From Lycorma delicatula (lineage: Eukaryota > Arthropoda > Insecta > Hemiptera > Fulgoridae): a stretch of DNA of 64,000 bases. The position numbers and the translations under genes are program-made. Positions 22,210 through 34,620 of the stretch are shown here, in pieces (the first letter of the stretch is position 1; every line of letters begins with the position of its first letter). Under the pieces are notes generated by a model. It saw only the letters and a program-made list of their open reading frames with translations, made no database searches and was not told where the DNA came from. The stretch covers positions 77,411,189-77,475,188 of the forward strand of contig NC_134455.1 in assembly GCF_047948215.1 (NCBI RefSeq), in the 5' to 3' direction.

Positions 22210-24368
22210 TAAAGTACCTGAAAGATTTTTACCTGGACATATCCTCAATTTGCTGACTAAATACAAGGAAATAAAGGAGGTATAGATGGAAAAAGGCGAA
22301 GAATGTATGAGCATGTATATCTTAGATTTATATGAAAATACATGAAGAGGATCCCATCCAAAAAAGAACGTGAGTTCATAAAGAGGTGTAGTATTTTCTT
22401 CGTTATGTTTCATTATACATTATTTTATTTAATTAAAAACATTATAGAAAAAAATTTGAAGATTTTAAAACGCAGAATGACAGACTAAACAAATTTTTTA
22501 AATTAGATTTTCAGAAGCCTTGTGGTGTGAATTTAACTTCATTAGGTAATTTTAATTTTATTTTTTATGAAACAGAAGAGCGACTAACAAATAATCAGTA
22601 AACTGGGGTAGAAAGATAACCAGCAATAATATGTTAGTTAAATTAGATACTGCAACCAAGGGTTGTAGTAGGTAATCTGTTATAAGACATAAATCTCTCT
22701 ACAAAATGGTATGGCTATTTTCAAGAATATCAATATCCGATTCAAGGTTTACTAGGAAAATTGGACTGATTTTGTCATTATTTTTTCTATTGAGATAATT
22801 ATACATCAGCATTCCAATCTCACCAAATTCAGAATATTCAACCCTGCAAATTTAAGACGGAAGTATTTCAATGTCTAGCCTCTGAAACTTTAAAAATCTA
22901 GAATATTCGTTAATCTTAAAGGAACAAACAGTAAAGTCTTTTAATATTTTGTTACGACTGAAATGTATATTTTTAACGCACCACTTTAAGATGCCACTAA
23001 ATATTTTGTTTTTATTTAATAGTATTTTTATTATGAACTTTGTAGTACACTGTTTTTAGTAATACATAATTTTTTTGTGTTTATTTTCTAACAAATTTAG
23101 TAGTATATAATATTTTTTAAGTTTTTGTTGATGTAATTATTAATGTCTTTTGTTCTGTATTTTTATTTTTCATTGTAAATGTATTTGTACTGTACTGAAT
23201 GCGCACTTGCCGATAAGGCTTCGAGTTTTTTTCAGAGACCCAAATACATATAATGAGGAATAAAGTTTTTCTGTTGTGTTCAAAGAAAGTGAAGCTTTTA
23301 CTCTATTTATTACAGGAACTGGATGGATAATTAATATTAACATTAAAAAAAAATAAAAACTTAATAATACTGATTTATAAGATGCTTTCCATGTTTTACA
23401 CCAGTACAGAATATTATGGCAAATAATGAAACCGTTTTTTCTTTAAACAGTTTATTAAAAGAAAAAACTATATTCTGGATATTGAAAAAACTGCCGACCT
23501 AAAATAATATTCTTTCCGTGCTAACCAGAAAGTTTACAAAAAATAAAATATGTATATAAAATTCAGTTCACAGTTTATATATATATACCATAATAAATCA
23601 ATTCATTTTTAAAGTATTTTCATCTTTCATTCACGTTTTTTTTTTTAAATTGTTATATATTTAATTTAGAAAATTGCAGCTATTTTTTCCATTATAAGTA
23701 ATACTATGCAATTCATAGTTCCAACGCGTGCGCTATTTACTCACATGTTGCTTACTCGTACTTAGAATACGTATCTCAGCTATTTAGGTTTAGTTAACAA
23801 ATGAGTCTTACATTTGTTTACTAATTATATTACGTGTACATATTGCTGAACATCAAAAATAATAAATAATGTGAACATATTTGTCAATAGTAAAGTTAAA
23901 CCAAAAAAAAAAAAAAAAAAAAAAACTAGTTTGCAGCAAAGTTAAACCAATACTAATTATAATGTCAGCAGAAATTAATTTTAAAAAAAAGAAAACAATA
24001 ATCGTTTGCATAATTGTTTTGCTGTACTACAGTAATACATCGCAGAAAATATTTTCAAACACTAATAAATACGAACAAATGAACTAATGAATGAACGGTT
24101 CGTTTTCTAAACACCTGATGTCAAATATTAGTAGTGAGTTATACAAAAACATTCATCCCTAACAGTTCAGTATACCAGTATTTTGTTTATAATGTTTTCA
24201 ATGTAAATAAATGCAATTTCATGTTTTGTTTTACATTTGCATAAATGTTGCCTTTGTAATAAACAACGGTAGTTCTAATTACTGATATCAGTTTTTGATG
24301 ATAAAATATACTCGGTATAAAATTATAATTGAACCGGTTTTAATTAACCATTGTACATCTGATTTAAT
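22210..24368. other. AT-rich stretch, no gene seen
   Basis: It includes an A tract at 23903-23924. No coding, tRNA-like or transposon motif was recognised. ACTAAATATTTTG-type AT sequence dominates. Confidence 0.55.
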
Positions 24369-24441
24369 TATATACATATATATATGTAAATATATATATA
24401 TATATATATATAATATATTTATATATATATATATATATATA
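24369..24441. repeat. (TA)n microsatellite
   Basis: Interrupted TA repeats on both sides of TAATATATTTA. Confidence 0.9.
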
Positions 24442-25329
24442 GGCACTCGGGTATCCATATTTACTTACGTAAACATATGTGATATAGGCGTCTGAAGTAA
24501 TAATATCTTCATATCCAGTTAAGAATAAAGGGATAGTAATTCTAGTTTTGCTGTGTAACTAGAAAATTCTACTAAAATTATTCCGTAGATTATTTGCAAC
24601 TACCAAACATTTAAAATGATTAAAGCTTTTGTAAGTTTATCCGCGGTGGTAGTCATACCACCACAATTGCTGAAGAATAATAAATAGTTTTCAATATAAA
24701 AAAATTGGCTATTAGATCAGTGACAGTTGCCTGTATATATAATACATAATGACAAATAATGATTTTTTTTTTAATTTTCACAGTGGTTTTTCCTTTTTTT
24801 TAAATATGTAATTACGGTTGTACTACTTTTTCCAAAAATCTTCTCTTTTCTTTCTAAAGAAAAAAGTAACACTATACAGTTTTATCTAATTAAATAAAAG
24901 AGCTAAATAATACAGTATAGCACTTCAGCCTAAAAGTAATTACTTAATTGTACTTCTGATGCCAAATTTTAATAAATAATCTAATTATCTAACAAAAAAA
25001 TAATCTTCTGTCCATTCATTTAAAACCAAACAAATTTATATAATACTAATAAATAAACCAAGATTGTATTCATTTCATTTCATTACAAAAAATATATATA
25101 CAAACATTTCTCGTAAACTACACTGTTATTTCATTTTTTAGTGGTTAATTTATCTGCATTTTCACATATTTGCCTCAATATCTTTTAAATATGATCCGCA
25201 AAAGGAATTTATAAAAGAGAATGAAAAGTTGAATAAGTTATACAGCATAGTTAAATGGGATGCGTATTAAAAAAAGATTACTAAACTGAAAATTATTTAA
25301 AAAGTATAAATAGCAATGTCTAAGAAAAT

Positions 25330-25720
25330 ATTAACAGAAAGAATATAGTATAATGGAATTAGACTTGAAGAAGAATTTTGCGTAGTTTTATGTTCTATAA
25401 ATTAGAAGTGTAGACGCTACAAAAAAGGGAAAAGAAATTCTGAAGGCTACATATGGGTATGTAGATAGGTAAGGAATATTAAATATATAGCCTGAGTGAA
25501 AAATTATTGAAAGAATCCTTCATATCACGAAGGGAAAAAATGTTAAATGAATTAAAATTAAATTATTGTTAGAAGGATTAATATTATGATAGAAAAAGGT
25601 AATAATTATCAATGGTTTTCAAAGAAATGGAACCTAAAATCAAGAATTCAAAAGTTTAAGTGGAAGATAAAACTGAAGGAGGATGGAAAAATTGTAAGAG
25701 GTCAGCCTTACTGCAAGTAA
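25330..25720 (+). pseudogene. Possible LINE RT C-terminal remnant
   Basis: Three-frame reading gives scraps such as RREKMLNELKL (about 25535) and VRGQPYCK (about 25695). Their order resembles the ERR..L.E..RR and GRGRPR segments at the C-terminus of endonuclease-RT proteins. Every scrap is separated by stops and shifts, so this is a weak call. Confidence 0.28.
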
Positions 25721-26054
25721 CTATTTAACAACGATAATTCATACACTTACTTATATTTGGAATTTGGAGTTTTACTTTTTCTTCAATTAATTTGTTTTTT
25801 TTTTTTTTTTTGCTGGTTGAAGCAAGTTTTTTTCGTGGCTTTTCTTCAACTCTTGACTGAAAACCCTACAACAATTCAAGTTTTTATCCGTCCAAAATAA
25901 CAGCTTACAATTGAGGATTATTGAGTAAGATTTAATTATTTTAATAAAATAGTTATATATGTGTTTAACTAGAGAAGAAGAATAACTAAATGTATGGTTT
26001 TTTACTTTTGTTTTCTTTTTGTTCAAAAAAATTACGTTTATATTGTAAATATAA

Positions 26055-26870
26055 CTTTGGGGTACGGCAAGCAAACCCAATATCGATATCATTCAAATAT
26101 TCCAGAAAAAATAGCTGAGGAACATAACGAGACACCGTGGATTGTGAAGAACAAGGAGATCCACGTTTACTTAAGAATGACATCTATTCGTGAAGAAATT
26201 TAACGGCTAAGTTCAAAGTATGTACTTAAGCTTAACGCGCACGAAAACCATCTGGCTGTTATTCTTTTGGATAATATTGAAGATGTGAGACGACTAATGA
26301 GGCTGCATGTATTGGATCTAGAGGCTGTTGTGGTTGAATATTATTCTTGTTACTGAATTTTACTGATACTAATTATGAATTATTTTAATTTCGTAATGTG
26401 AACACTTTTTTATGTTTATTAATTGTTTAAGTTTCGAGGTTTCAACTTCGTTTCTTGTTATTTGATCATGTTCATTTGTTATATGTCTTCTGTATCTCTT
26501 ACGTGTGACTTGTGAGAATGTTTTTACACTAATTGTGTTTATTCTGTTTTGTTAACCATTTAATTTGATTGTTCTCAACACTTATGTTATGTTACCATTT
26601 AACGACTTTTTTTTTTTGTTCTTAACAGTATTTATTTTTTTTTGTTCTTAACAGTAATTTTACAATTATTTGTACTTTGTTAGGATTAGTTATATTTTTA
26701 TTCGTTATACTTTTTATCGTACTATACTGTGTTTAAACCTTTATATCGTCTTAGAAGTTATCACTGGATGCCTCCCTTTCACGTAATTATTACTCTGTAC
26801 AATTTACTTATGATTTCATTGTTCAGGAAACTGACTCTAAATAAAGCAATGCACCAAAAAAAATGTTATA
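26055..26870 (+). pseudogene. Jockey-like LINE: RT C-terminus plus 3' UTR, copy 1
   Basis: From 26055 the sequence encodes the C-terminal segment of a jockey-type RT: LWGTASKPNIDIIQIFQ, then PWIVKNKEI, then AVILLDNIEDVRRLMRLHV. These correspond to the usual WGTAS.SN..IIQRFQ, APW.V.N..I and LLD...D.RRLKR..PLDL motifs just before the stop. It carries a stop just before the LRNIT position, a frameshift before PWIV and a TAA after REEI, so it is dead. A 500-bp T-rich 3' UTR follows and ends with CTCTAAATAAAGCAATGCAC and an A tail, i.e. a polyadenylation signal in place. It is heavily 5'-truncated. The 3' UTR is shared with the copy at 46125-46745. Confidence 0.8.
26606..26660 (+). repeat. Short tandem duplication in the LINE 3' UTR
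   Basis: TTTTTTTGTTCTTAACAGTA occurs twice in direct succession; the sister copy near 46665 has it only once. Confidence 0.75.
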
Positions 26871-26879
26871 AATTTTTGA

Positions 26880-27635
26880 AAATTAGGTTTTGATTTTCCT
26901 GCTACATATTTATCAGTATACTGTATGCTAATCGGGTAAAATTTTTCACATGTTGGTGGTATCTTAAAGATTTTCACCTTTCATGTCCCATTTTAATAAA
27001 AAAAATAAACACAATTTCGCCATTGAAAAATTCCAAAAAAATATATTTACATACACCGCACTTGTGAATGTATGTATGTATGATAAACAGTTTTGGGTTG
27101 ATATTCATGCTGGGTAGATCAATTTTGATGAAATCTTCCATATGATTTCTGTATATGTGCAGCATTGATGGCATTTTATTTTGATCACATTCGGTCAAGA
27201 TAGATTAAGTACGAATCTTACAGGTTCCTTATTTCAAAATTTAACAGACTAGCTAAATTTTTCATACAATTGAATGTATCCTTTGGTTAGTAAGGTTTAT
27301 GATATTATTCAAATCCCATAAAAAGATGAAAACAAAAATCCCTTTTTTTGTATTGTGTAGTTTCAGGAATGAAAGTCATATTCTTGTGGTAATTAAATGA
27401 TTCCACTACATTTATATTATGTAACTTTGGTTTACGTAAGTTTTCAATTTCATTTAGAGCTGAATGATACAGAAGAAAATGAGGAATAGTACTGAACGCA
27501 AGGATAGCGAAATATTAATATATCTCTCAACTAATCTCTGTACCTCGATAAAAGTCTCTTGCTGTTTTATCATTAATTTATCGGATGGGTAATTCTTTAT
27601 TTAATGGTGGTTATATTTATTTCGTTTTATTTATG
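26880..27635. other. AT-rich stretch, no gene seen
   Basis: Nothing recognisable. The minus-strand 74-residue frame at 26974-27198 has no known motif. Confidence 0.55.
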
Positions 27636-27639
27636 GACG

Positions 27640-27899
27640 GGATTATTTTGTGCGTTCCGATCCTGCAGACCGGGAAGAAATTATTTGATCGGAGCTGACC
27701 TGGAAAGACTAGTCGCGTATAAGCTTCGTTTCCTCAGCGTTATTCCATTTAAGTCCGTCCCCTGAAGTCCTTTCGGTGCTAGAGCCTTCCGGGCCTAGCA
27801 GGAATGTGCCTTTCGGGGGCTTAGTGTTTGGACCTCCTTCCCTTTAGTTGCATGTGCCGGCGGTGACATAATTTGAAGGTTGAAGGTTAATATAATTCG
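27640..27899. other. GC-richer block, possible LINE 3' UTR
   Basis: It contains CCTGAAGTCCTTTCGGTGCT, GCCTTCCGGGCCTAGCAGGA and TGCCTTTCGGGGGCTTAGTG, with several self-complementary CC..GG steps. It fades into GAAGGTTGAAGGTTAATATA. The hairpin-rich style recalls the 3' region at 2660-3040, but no direct alignment was found. It abuts the SINE A copy that starts at 27912. Confidence 0.35.
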
Positions 27900-28218
27900 A
27901 CTGTATTTACCAAACCCACCGGGTTGGCCTAGTGGTGAATTTGTCATTGCAAATCAGCTGAAGTCAAGAGTTCTATGATTCAAATCCTAGTAAAGTACTT
28001 TTATAAACAAATATGGATTTTAATGAATACTAGATCGTGGATACTGGTGTTCTATGGTGGCTGGGTTTCAATTAACCACACACCTCAGGAATGGTCAACC
28101 TGAGATTGTACAAGACTACACTTCATTTACATTCATACATGTCATCGTCATTTATCCTCTGAAGTAATACCATACGGTGGTACCGGAGGTTAAATAGAAA
28201 AAAGAAACTGCATTTACC
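27900..28218 (+). mobile_element. SINE A copy with target-site duplication
   Basis: A full-length SINE A. The head is CCACCGGGTTGGCCTAGTGG with B-box-like GATTCAAATCC, followed by the AACCACACACCTCAGGAATG body and a GGTGGTACCGGAGGTTAAAT end with an A-rich tail. ACTGTATTTACC (27900-27911) and ACTGCATTTACC (28207-28218) are the flanking duplication with one mismatch, so insertion was by LINE-type target-primed reverse transcription. Confidence 0.9.
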
Positions 28219-28376
28219 TATTTTTATAAAATTTTTGTAATATGAATTCTGGTTAAGGATATCGATGTTCTTATGGGAATATTTAATTTGTTACAATGGG
28301 TTACAATTTAGATAGCCAACGTTGCAACAGTTTTTGGTAAAGACGAGAAAGTTATGCAACTTTTTGCCGGCTTTCA

Positions 28377-28378
28377 TA

Positions 28379-28434
<56 letters not shown>

Positions 28435-28470
28435 TACTACTACTACTACTACTACTACTCCTTTTTTTTT
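28377..28470. repeat. Compound microsatellite (ATT)n-(ACT)n-T
   Basis: About 18 ATT units (28377-28431) pass without a gap into about nine ACT units (28432-28459) and a T run. Poly-isoleucine, -tyrosine and -threonine frames across it are artefacts. Confidence 0.95.
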
Positions 28471-28474
28471 CTTT

Positions 28475-29250
28475 TTTCCCTTCTCATTACAAAAAATATA
28501 TGTTTGTATGTAAAAAACAATATTCATTGGTATTTCATATTTTACCATTCGTCACAGTATTTCTTACAACTGTAACGAATATAGCGCATGGAGTTAAGAG
28601 AACCATCACTAAAAGCTTTTATCTAGATAAAAGCAGTGAAGTGAAGTGGAGAACTGTACTAGTACAGCTAAATATAGACAATTTAGAAATTCTTCTGTTA
28701 TTACATTACTAACATATTTAAGATATACATAAACTTTAAAATTAATTTCATGTTTTAAGTGATTTTTTTTGTTACCATATATATCTACTGAAAAATAATT
28801 TCTGGCTAGTAAATTAGCTATTACTTAAACACAGAATGAGGATGTAACATTATTCCAAATAATTTATTTATTTTTTTAATTCTATATTCTTTATTAAATA
28901 AAAACATTTAACTTTATTATATGATTTCTCTCCTGCCAAAGGATATACTCTTATTTTTTGATAAAAACATTTTTTTTTTTGGTGGGTAGTTCACACTTCT
29001 TTCTGCCCTTCCTAATATTCATTTACATGATTTTTCTCTTCTTTCTTCTTTTTTCTCGTCTTTTAAACCTTATCCTTTCCTTCCTTTTTTTTATTCTCAT
29101 ATGTTTTCTTAAAAATTCTTCTTTAAATGATCAGTAAAACATTTTAGTTTCTTTTCTATTCTACCTTTTCTATTAGTAATTGTCACTTTCTTCCTTAATT
29201 TCTCTCCCATATATTTTTTTCTTAATTTTCGTACTACCTCTCCTCATCTT
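28475..29250. other. AT-rich stretch, no gene seen
   Basis: A T/C-rich section at 28970-29250 has a strand-biased look like an antisense A-rich LINE ORF, but no motif could be fixed. Confidence 0.5.
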
Positions 29251-29254
29251 TAAC

Positions 29255-29425
29255 TATTTGATGCCTAGCCACGTAGGGTCCCTGCTTCTGAACCCTTCTG
29301 TGTTCATTTAACTCATAATTGTCAGAATAATAATGATAAATAAAAATTAAATCCTGTTTATTTAAAAAATTATCACTGTATTGTATTTCTCTAGAAGAAT
29401 ACTTTGCCAGTATAGGACCAGAAAC
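29255..29425 (+). repeat. Unnamed repeat F, copy 1
   Basis: CTTCTGTGTTCATTTAACTC, AGAATAATAATGATAAATAA, AAATTAAATCCTGTTTATTT and AAAAAATTATCACTGTATT match the block at 41530-41625 in order. The GC-richer lead-in also corresponds in position. Class unknown. Confidence 0.55.
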
Positions 29426-29429
29426 TTTG

Positions 29430-29865
29430 AGTGCTCTGAAGAATGCGACTTTCAAAATTATCGGCGTCCATCTTAAAAGTAGTAATCTGTCTGTAGCTTA
29501 CTATTATTTTACAAAGCAATTTTTATTGACATTATTTTTTTTAATGACGGTTAATTTTTGAGATAAGTTTATTTATTCTCTCTTCATGCAATTGTTTGTG
29601 ATTGTGTGTACTTTTGAGCGCATAATTTTATAAACATGTAATAAAGAATACTTTATTTAATTATTAATTATATTTTTTTTTATTAAAATCTTACAAAATC
29701 TTTCTGAGTAACCATTTCCTCATAAAAACTAAACAAGAAAGTGTATTCCTTTCATACAATACCGGTCTAATTTTATTGTTATTCTTGTACGCCTTTATTT
29801 TGTAACTAGTATTCATATACAAGTAAAAATTGAGTTTGTAAATGAAACGATACTAATATCGGGAG
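29430..29865. other. AT-rich stretch, no gene seen
   Basis: Nothing recognisable. Confidence 0.6.
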
Positions 29866-29869
29866 TAAT

Positions 29870-30130
29870 CGAGTCAGAACCAGCTGTCTGTTCCGTCCGG
29901 CCGATGCGCGGCTGTCCCATCGTAGGTCCACAACCGGTTTGCCCAACGGTCGCCGTTCTCACTGTTCCCCTCACGACCCTTTTGTTTCTCTTCTTTAATT
30001 TCCATAATTTTATTCTACCCTCGGTGCTAAGTACTCATAGTTTACCTCCTCCTTCCGAACCGAATTACCTGAGGGCCATCGTGACAAACGGTCCCGTTAA
30101 GAATAAAGCCTGGTGGCTGAGAAATAAATC
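29870..30130. other. GC-richer block, unidentified
   Basis: It includes GTTCCGTCCGGCCGATGCGC, GGCTGTCCCATCGTAGGTCC, AACGGTCGCCGTTCTCACTG and GAGGGCCATCGTGACAAACG. A 101-residue plus-strand frame (29904-30209) crosses it, with an L/F-rich middle that looks like a membrane segment. It has no homologous motif I recognise and most likely sits in a decayed element. Confidence 0.35.
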
Positions 30131-30622
30131 CGTTTTATTTTCTTTCTATTATCTAGACAACTATCATAAATGGGCTAGACATACATATTATTTGATTAAA
30201 TCAGAATAGAATAATTGTACTGGAGGCAATATTTATTTTTCAAATGTAGCCTATGTTAGCTATCAATCAAAATTGTTGACCTTTTTGGATTCGACGTACA
30301 ATAATTTTATTTGATTTATTAACAATAAATATCGCTATGAGAATAATACTTTTACGATGAATTTCATTCACAAACTTAACTATTCTTTATATTTTTACTT
30401 GAATGGTTTTGTTGGAAACCACATATTTGAATTATATATATATAAGTACTTTTAATTGTAATTATATATAGTTGTTTAGTTCATATATATATATGTGTAT
30501 TACTTTCCTGACAAGTATATCTTGACTAGTTACATTGAAGGAGAAATTATGGTAATCATGTCAGAAATGGGGTATCGGGTTTTTTGGCAAATAATTAAAT
30601 TTTTGAGAACAACTAATTCATC

Positions 30623-30716
30623 TAGACCAAAAAAAAAAAACACATATGTATGTCTTAATTTCATATGTATTTAAATACATATGTATATAGCACTGCTTTT
30701 GGTCTAATATCTCAGG
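30623..30716. repeat. Small nested hairpin
   Basis: CTAGACCAAAAA pairs with TTTTGGTCTA about 70 bp later. Between them lies a perfect 22-bp palindrome (30662-30683) built from CATATGTATTT and its complement. Confidence 0.65.
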
Positions 30717-30719
30717 ATT

Positions 30720-33480
30720 GAGCAAAAAGATTTCCTGGCTCAAATTTTATTTCCTTATATAAGACTGATATTAATTTTTTTTTTATCAAAACTTGTTAAA
30801 GTGATAAGGCAATCGCGAAGAAACAAATGTGAATTTTTTTCAGAGGCATTTTAGAAAAAAATAATCAATTAAATTTGTTACCTAAAAATAATCCCAAAAA
30901 AAATATTTTTTTAAATCAACCGCCACTTCTGAAAGTTGAAATATATGTTTTTTTGTTCTTCTGCTTCATCAAACTTCGGTTTAAATAATTTTCAAACATT
31001 TTTTGAAAGTTTATACTTCTCATAAATAGCTTTCAACAAATACTACAATCTTTTAAAATTATAGACCCGGACCTAAAATATCGAAAAGTTTTTTGAAGAT
31101 TTTCTTTTAATCATTTAAATGATAAAAAAAAGGCTTAAGCCTGTATTAAAGGGGCTGTTAGATTTATATAAAACTTTACTGAACAAAATTTGAAAAGCTA
31201 AAACTAAATATATGAATATTTTTGAAAAATGATTCTAAAAATTTATTTCCTATCTCTCAAAAATATATTTATTCTGTTGTTTGTTTTTGCTTCTAACACT
31301 TTTAATTTTTATTATTAAAAAAGTTTTATTTTTGTGATTTTCTTCATCACGTTAAAGGAAGGCTGTCAAAATTAAAGTAACTTCAGCTCCTATTTTATAT
31401 TCCGGACCCAAAATAAGAGGCAAACTTTTTCATTGCTTTTACAAAATTTATATTTTATTTTATAAAATTTATACTTTGGTCAAACTATTTTAACCGAAGA
31501 AGCCGGAAAAAAAACATGTAATACTTTGCCAGCTTAAATCTGTATAAAAAAAAGGCTGTATATATAGATGAAGGTAATTTGTAGTATTAATAAACAATTT
31601 AAAAAATATTATTTTTGTAGAAAATTGTTAACGTAATTTCAAAGAAATAGCTTACATAAAAGTATGTCTGTTACAAATATCATACAATTATGTCATAACA
31701 GAATTCCTTAAATATATGAAAAATTCGTCTTCTCTTTACTTCATTTTTAAAAGTTATTTTTACAGTCATCAGTCATTTAAAGTAGTTTAATACTATTCTA
31801 AATTCCTTTATTTTCTATTAATACAGAACAAAATATTAAAAGATTTCACTTCGTTTAGGATTATTTATTACATCTTTAATATTCAATTATCTGTTTTATA
31901 TATCCCAATATTTCTTTAACTTTTCCATTTCAACTGTTATAGATGGAAAACAAGAGCCCCTATCAAAATTTGGTATCCGTACATTTAAATGAAAATTATC
32001 TCTGATCCCTGTTAATCATTATATTATCCTTCTTATATTGTTGGAGAATAATCCTGTAAAGCCATGATTTTTGTGGTTTGATTTCTGGTGAAGATTCTAG
32101 AATTTTCATTATTTTGTTGTTGCAGTAGATTTACTTACTATTTCCATTAAAGTCTAACTCGGTTTCAGTTCTACACGATCTACGTACTTTTTCTCTTTAC
32201 TTGTTAATAATTTCAACATATTGTTTCTAATTAAGTGTAACGGTGTTGTAATACATTAATTGGGAATGAAACAAAAAAAAATTTCTACAATATCAGTTTT
32301 TTAATTATAATTCTTCATTTTCATGTTCAAATTTTTTAAATTTATTTTTTCATTAACGCATATTCATTGAACATTTATCATTTACGATTTTCTTTTAACC
32401 CCTGACAAATTGTTAGCAGAATGAACTTTAACTGACCTGACACTTGTTTCCAAATTTTTATATAAGTCGTTGATGAAATTTCCTTGTAAAAAATTCGAAA
32501 TTACTTCAATATCGGCAAGAAAACAAGAAGAACGTAAAAGTAGTAAGTAAAAATGTATTTATTTCTAACCCATATTAAGATTATATCGTATATACTTCAT
32601 AGAATTACTCCAAAAATTAAGATTACTCGTACGACTTTAATGTTAGTACTACATTCACAATAAGAATAATAGATGTCCCCGTATCAGTAAGGTATCTGAA
32701 ACGCAACATATTACGCACACTATTTCGGTAATATGTGATAAAAAAAATCTGTGTGTGTGTGTATTTATACGAAAATATGAAAATGCTGTCATACAATTAA
32801 ATTCACAGTTTATGCTACACAAAGTTTTTCTGATAATTTTGTCATGTAATATGTTATATATTTTAGAAATATTATACCAAATATAAAAAATGCAGCATAA
32901 AAGAAGTATGATAATATTTTCATGTAATTCAGATTTTCCTTTTTACAAAAGAAAAAAAAAATTGCAATAATAAGTTATTTCGCTTAACGTACATACTAAA
33001 AAATGTAATGAAACATTTTTAACTATATAACCGATTTATTTAACATTTCAATTCAACCATACGTTTCTAACAATGAACAAAATCTAGGTTTTATTATTTC
33101 TTTTTATTCATTTATTTTTTACTGAATTCGTTTATTTACAATTAGCTTCCATACTGAAGCTACAACAAAGTCATGAGAGACTATCACTTGAAATAGGATC
33201 ATCCAATGATAATTCTCAATGACTATGACAATTAATATGAATAAATGCAAGATAAATATAACGAGTAAATACTGGAAAGGTGTTTTATAACTACGAAATA
33301 ATTTGATAATAATTGATAGTGTCTGAGAAAATAGTTAAATATCTTCACACCAATAATCAAGCCGGGTACGTAGAACAGCAATAAATGAAACATTAACGTT
33401 AAGATCGTCACAGATAAATAATAAACGTAAGCAACCGTTACTTTGAATTACCAAAATAAACAAAAACATTATAAGTGGTA
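30720..33480. other. AT-rich stretch, no gene seen
   Basis: Two similar phrases, ATAGACCCGGACCTAAAATA (about 31062) and TATTCCGGACCCAAAATAAG (about 31400), hint at an old duplicated repeat at 31060-31510. No gene motif was found. Confidence 0.5.
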
Positions 33481-33499
33481 TCTCCAACAGACCGGATTA

Positions 33500-34425
33500 T
33501 CATAACAGCCCATCAACCAGATCAAGCACATGGAGCCTTTTCAGCCACCTAACGTCCTCACTGCTGTCAAGTAAATTCAAAACTAAAAAATTAACAGTCT
33601 TCCTAAATCTGGACACATATCTTGAAACTAAGAGTTCAAATTCTTCTTGAACGTATGGAATTCCTGTGTAATCGTGGATCTTAGTATTCCTCGCAAACCA
33701 CGGCGCTTGGGTTATGTTCTATAGTATTTTATTCAGGAACCGTTGAATGATATCCAAATTACTGTTACTGATTGTGCCCCATAGTTCAATTCCTTAAACC
33801 ATATGGCTTCAAGAAAGCCTTGTGAAGCAGAATCTTGTTGGTCAAAGAAAATTGAGACCCTTTATTCAATATCAAGTACATCCTTAACGTCAAGCCTCCC
33901 TTTCTCACTGCATGAGCTCTCCAAGTTAAACGCCGATCAAGGTAAAAGTCCAGATACCTTACTTTTTTTCTTTTCCTGTTTAGCCTTCGGTAATTTCCTT
34001 TCAGATAATAATTCAGAGGATAAATGAGGATGATATATATGAATGAAATGTAGTCTTGTAGAGTCTCCATTCCTGACCGTTCCATTGTACAGTCGATAGA
34101 TGTGTGGTTAATTGAAACCAAACCACTAAAGAACACCGGTATCCACGATCTAGTATTTAAATCCGTGTAAAAATAACTGACTTTACTAGGACTCGAACGC
34201 TGGAACTCTCGACTTCCAAATCAGCTGATTTGGGAAGACGCGTTCACCACTAGACCAACCCGGTGAGCCCAGATATCTTACTGGTATAAGGTACTCTGAC
34301 ACCGTTTAAATGAACTTACAGGGCAATCTTTCTCACCGTGAATGTTACGTGGCTGAAATTTTTCGGATTTACCTTTAGTCTCCATTTACGTTCCTCAATG
34401 TTGATGGCGTCCCCTGCAGATTGTT
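33500..34425 (-). pseudogene. Jockey-like LINE RT C-terminus, split by a SINE
   Basis: Minus-strand reading from 34425 gives EERKWRLKVNPKNFSHVTFT and VHLNGVRVPYTSKI, the segment after YADD in jockey RTs. It is then interrupted by a SINE A copy (33964-34268). Next come VRYLDFYLDRRLTWRAHAVR, SQFSLTNKILLHKAFLKP, GIELWGTISNSNLDIIQRF, APWFARNTKIHDYTGIPYV and LLDSSEDVRRLKRLHVLDL, with a stop at 33500-33502. At least one frameshift near 33785 breaks it. All the order-defining motifs of the jockey RT end are present. Nothing of RT motifs A-C or the endonuclease is retained, so it is a 5'-truncated dead copy of a subfamily different from the 26 kb and 46 kb copies. Confidence 0.85.
33950..34282 (-). 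mobile_element. SINE A copy inserted in the jockey RT, with 14-bp duplication
   Basis: Minus strand: the head is CACCGGGTTGGTCTAGTGGT with B box CGTTC-GAGTCC, then the AACCACACATCTATCG region, and a tail of GGTAAACAGG-type sequence and A's. It is flanked by CCAGATACCTTACT (33950-33963) and CCAGATATCTTACT (34269-34282), a 14-bp duplication with one mismatch. The host LINE reads on across the duplication, so the SINE is younger than the LINE copy. Confidence 0.93.
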
Positions 34426-34429
34426 AATT

Positions 34430-34620
34430 TTTCCTAGGTATATTCGGAAATAATTCAGACAATGTTATATTAGCGTCATATGCAGATGACACGGTAATTT
34501 TGGCGGTTGACGATAGGTTTTATTTTAAAAAAATAGATTGTTTTAAATCATTTTTACTAGGTGACATTAAATTATACGATTAAAATTCAGTATTTCTTTG
34601 TTGGTTTCAAATGAAAGTAC
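34430..34620 (+). pseudogene. LINE RT fragment with YADD motif
   Basis: Plus-strand reading gives VILASYADDTVILAVDD, the RT active-site motif C, followed by IDCFKSFLLGDIKLYD before stops. The style (SYADDTVIL...DIKLW) suggests a CR1-like or related LINE. It lies in the orientation opposite to the jockey fragment on its left, so it is a separate insertion or a rearranged piece. Only this motif survives. Confidence 0.65.

Noticed and set aside
22004..22413. Overlapping frames of 93 and 126 residues on opposite strands
   Set aside because: Their length comes from the CA/GT microsatellite, and no domain is seen outside it.
28291..28575. Open frames on both strands encoding poly-Ile, poly-Tyr and poly-Thr/Val
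   Set aside because: They are direct translations of the (ATT)n-(ACT)n microsatellite.
33786..34136. 116-residue minus-strand frame as a single protein
   Set aside because: It is a chance fusion of SINE A sequence with jockey RT codons across the insertion point.
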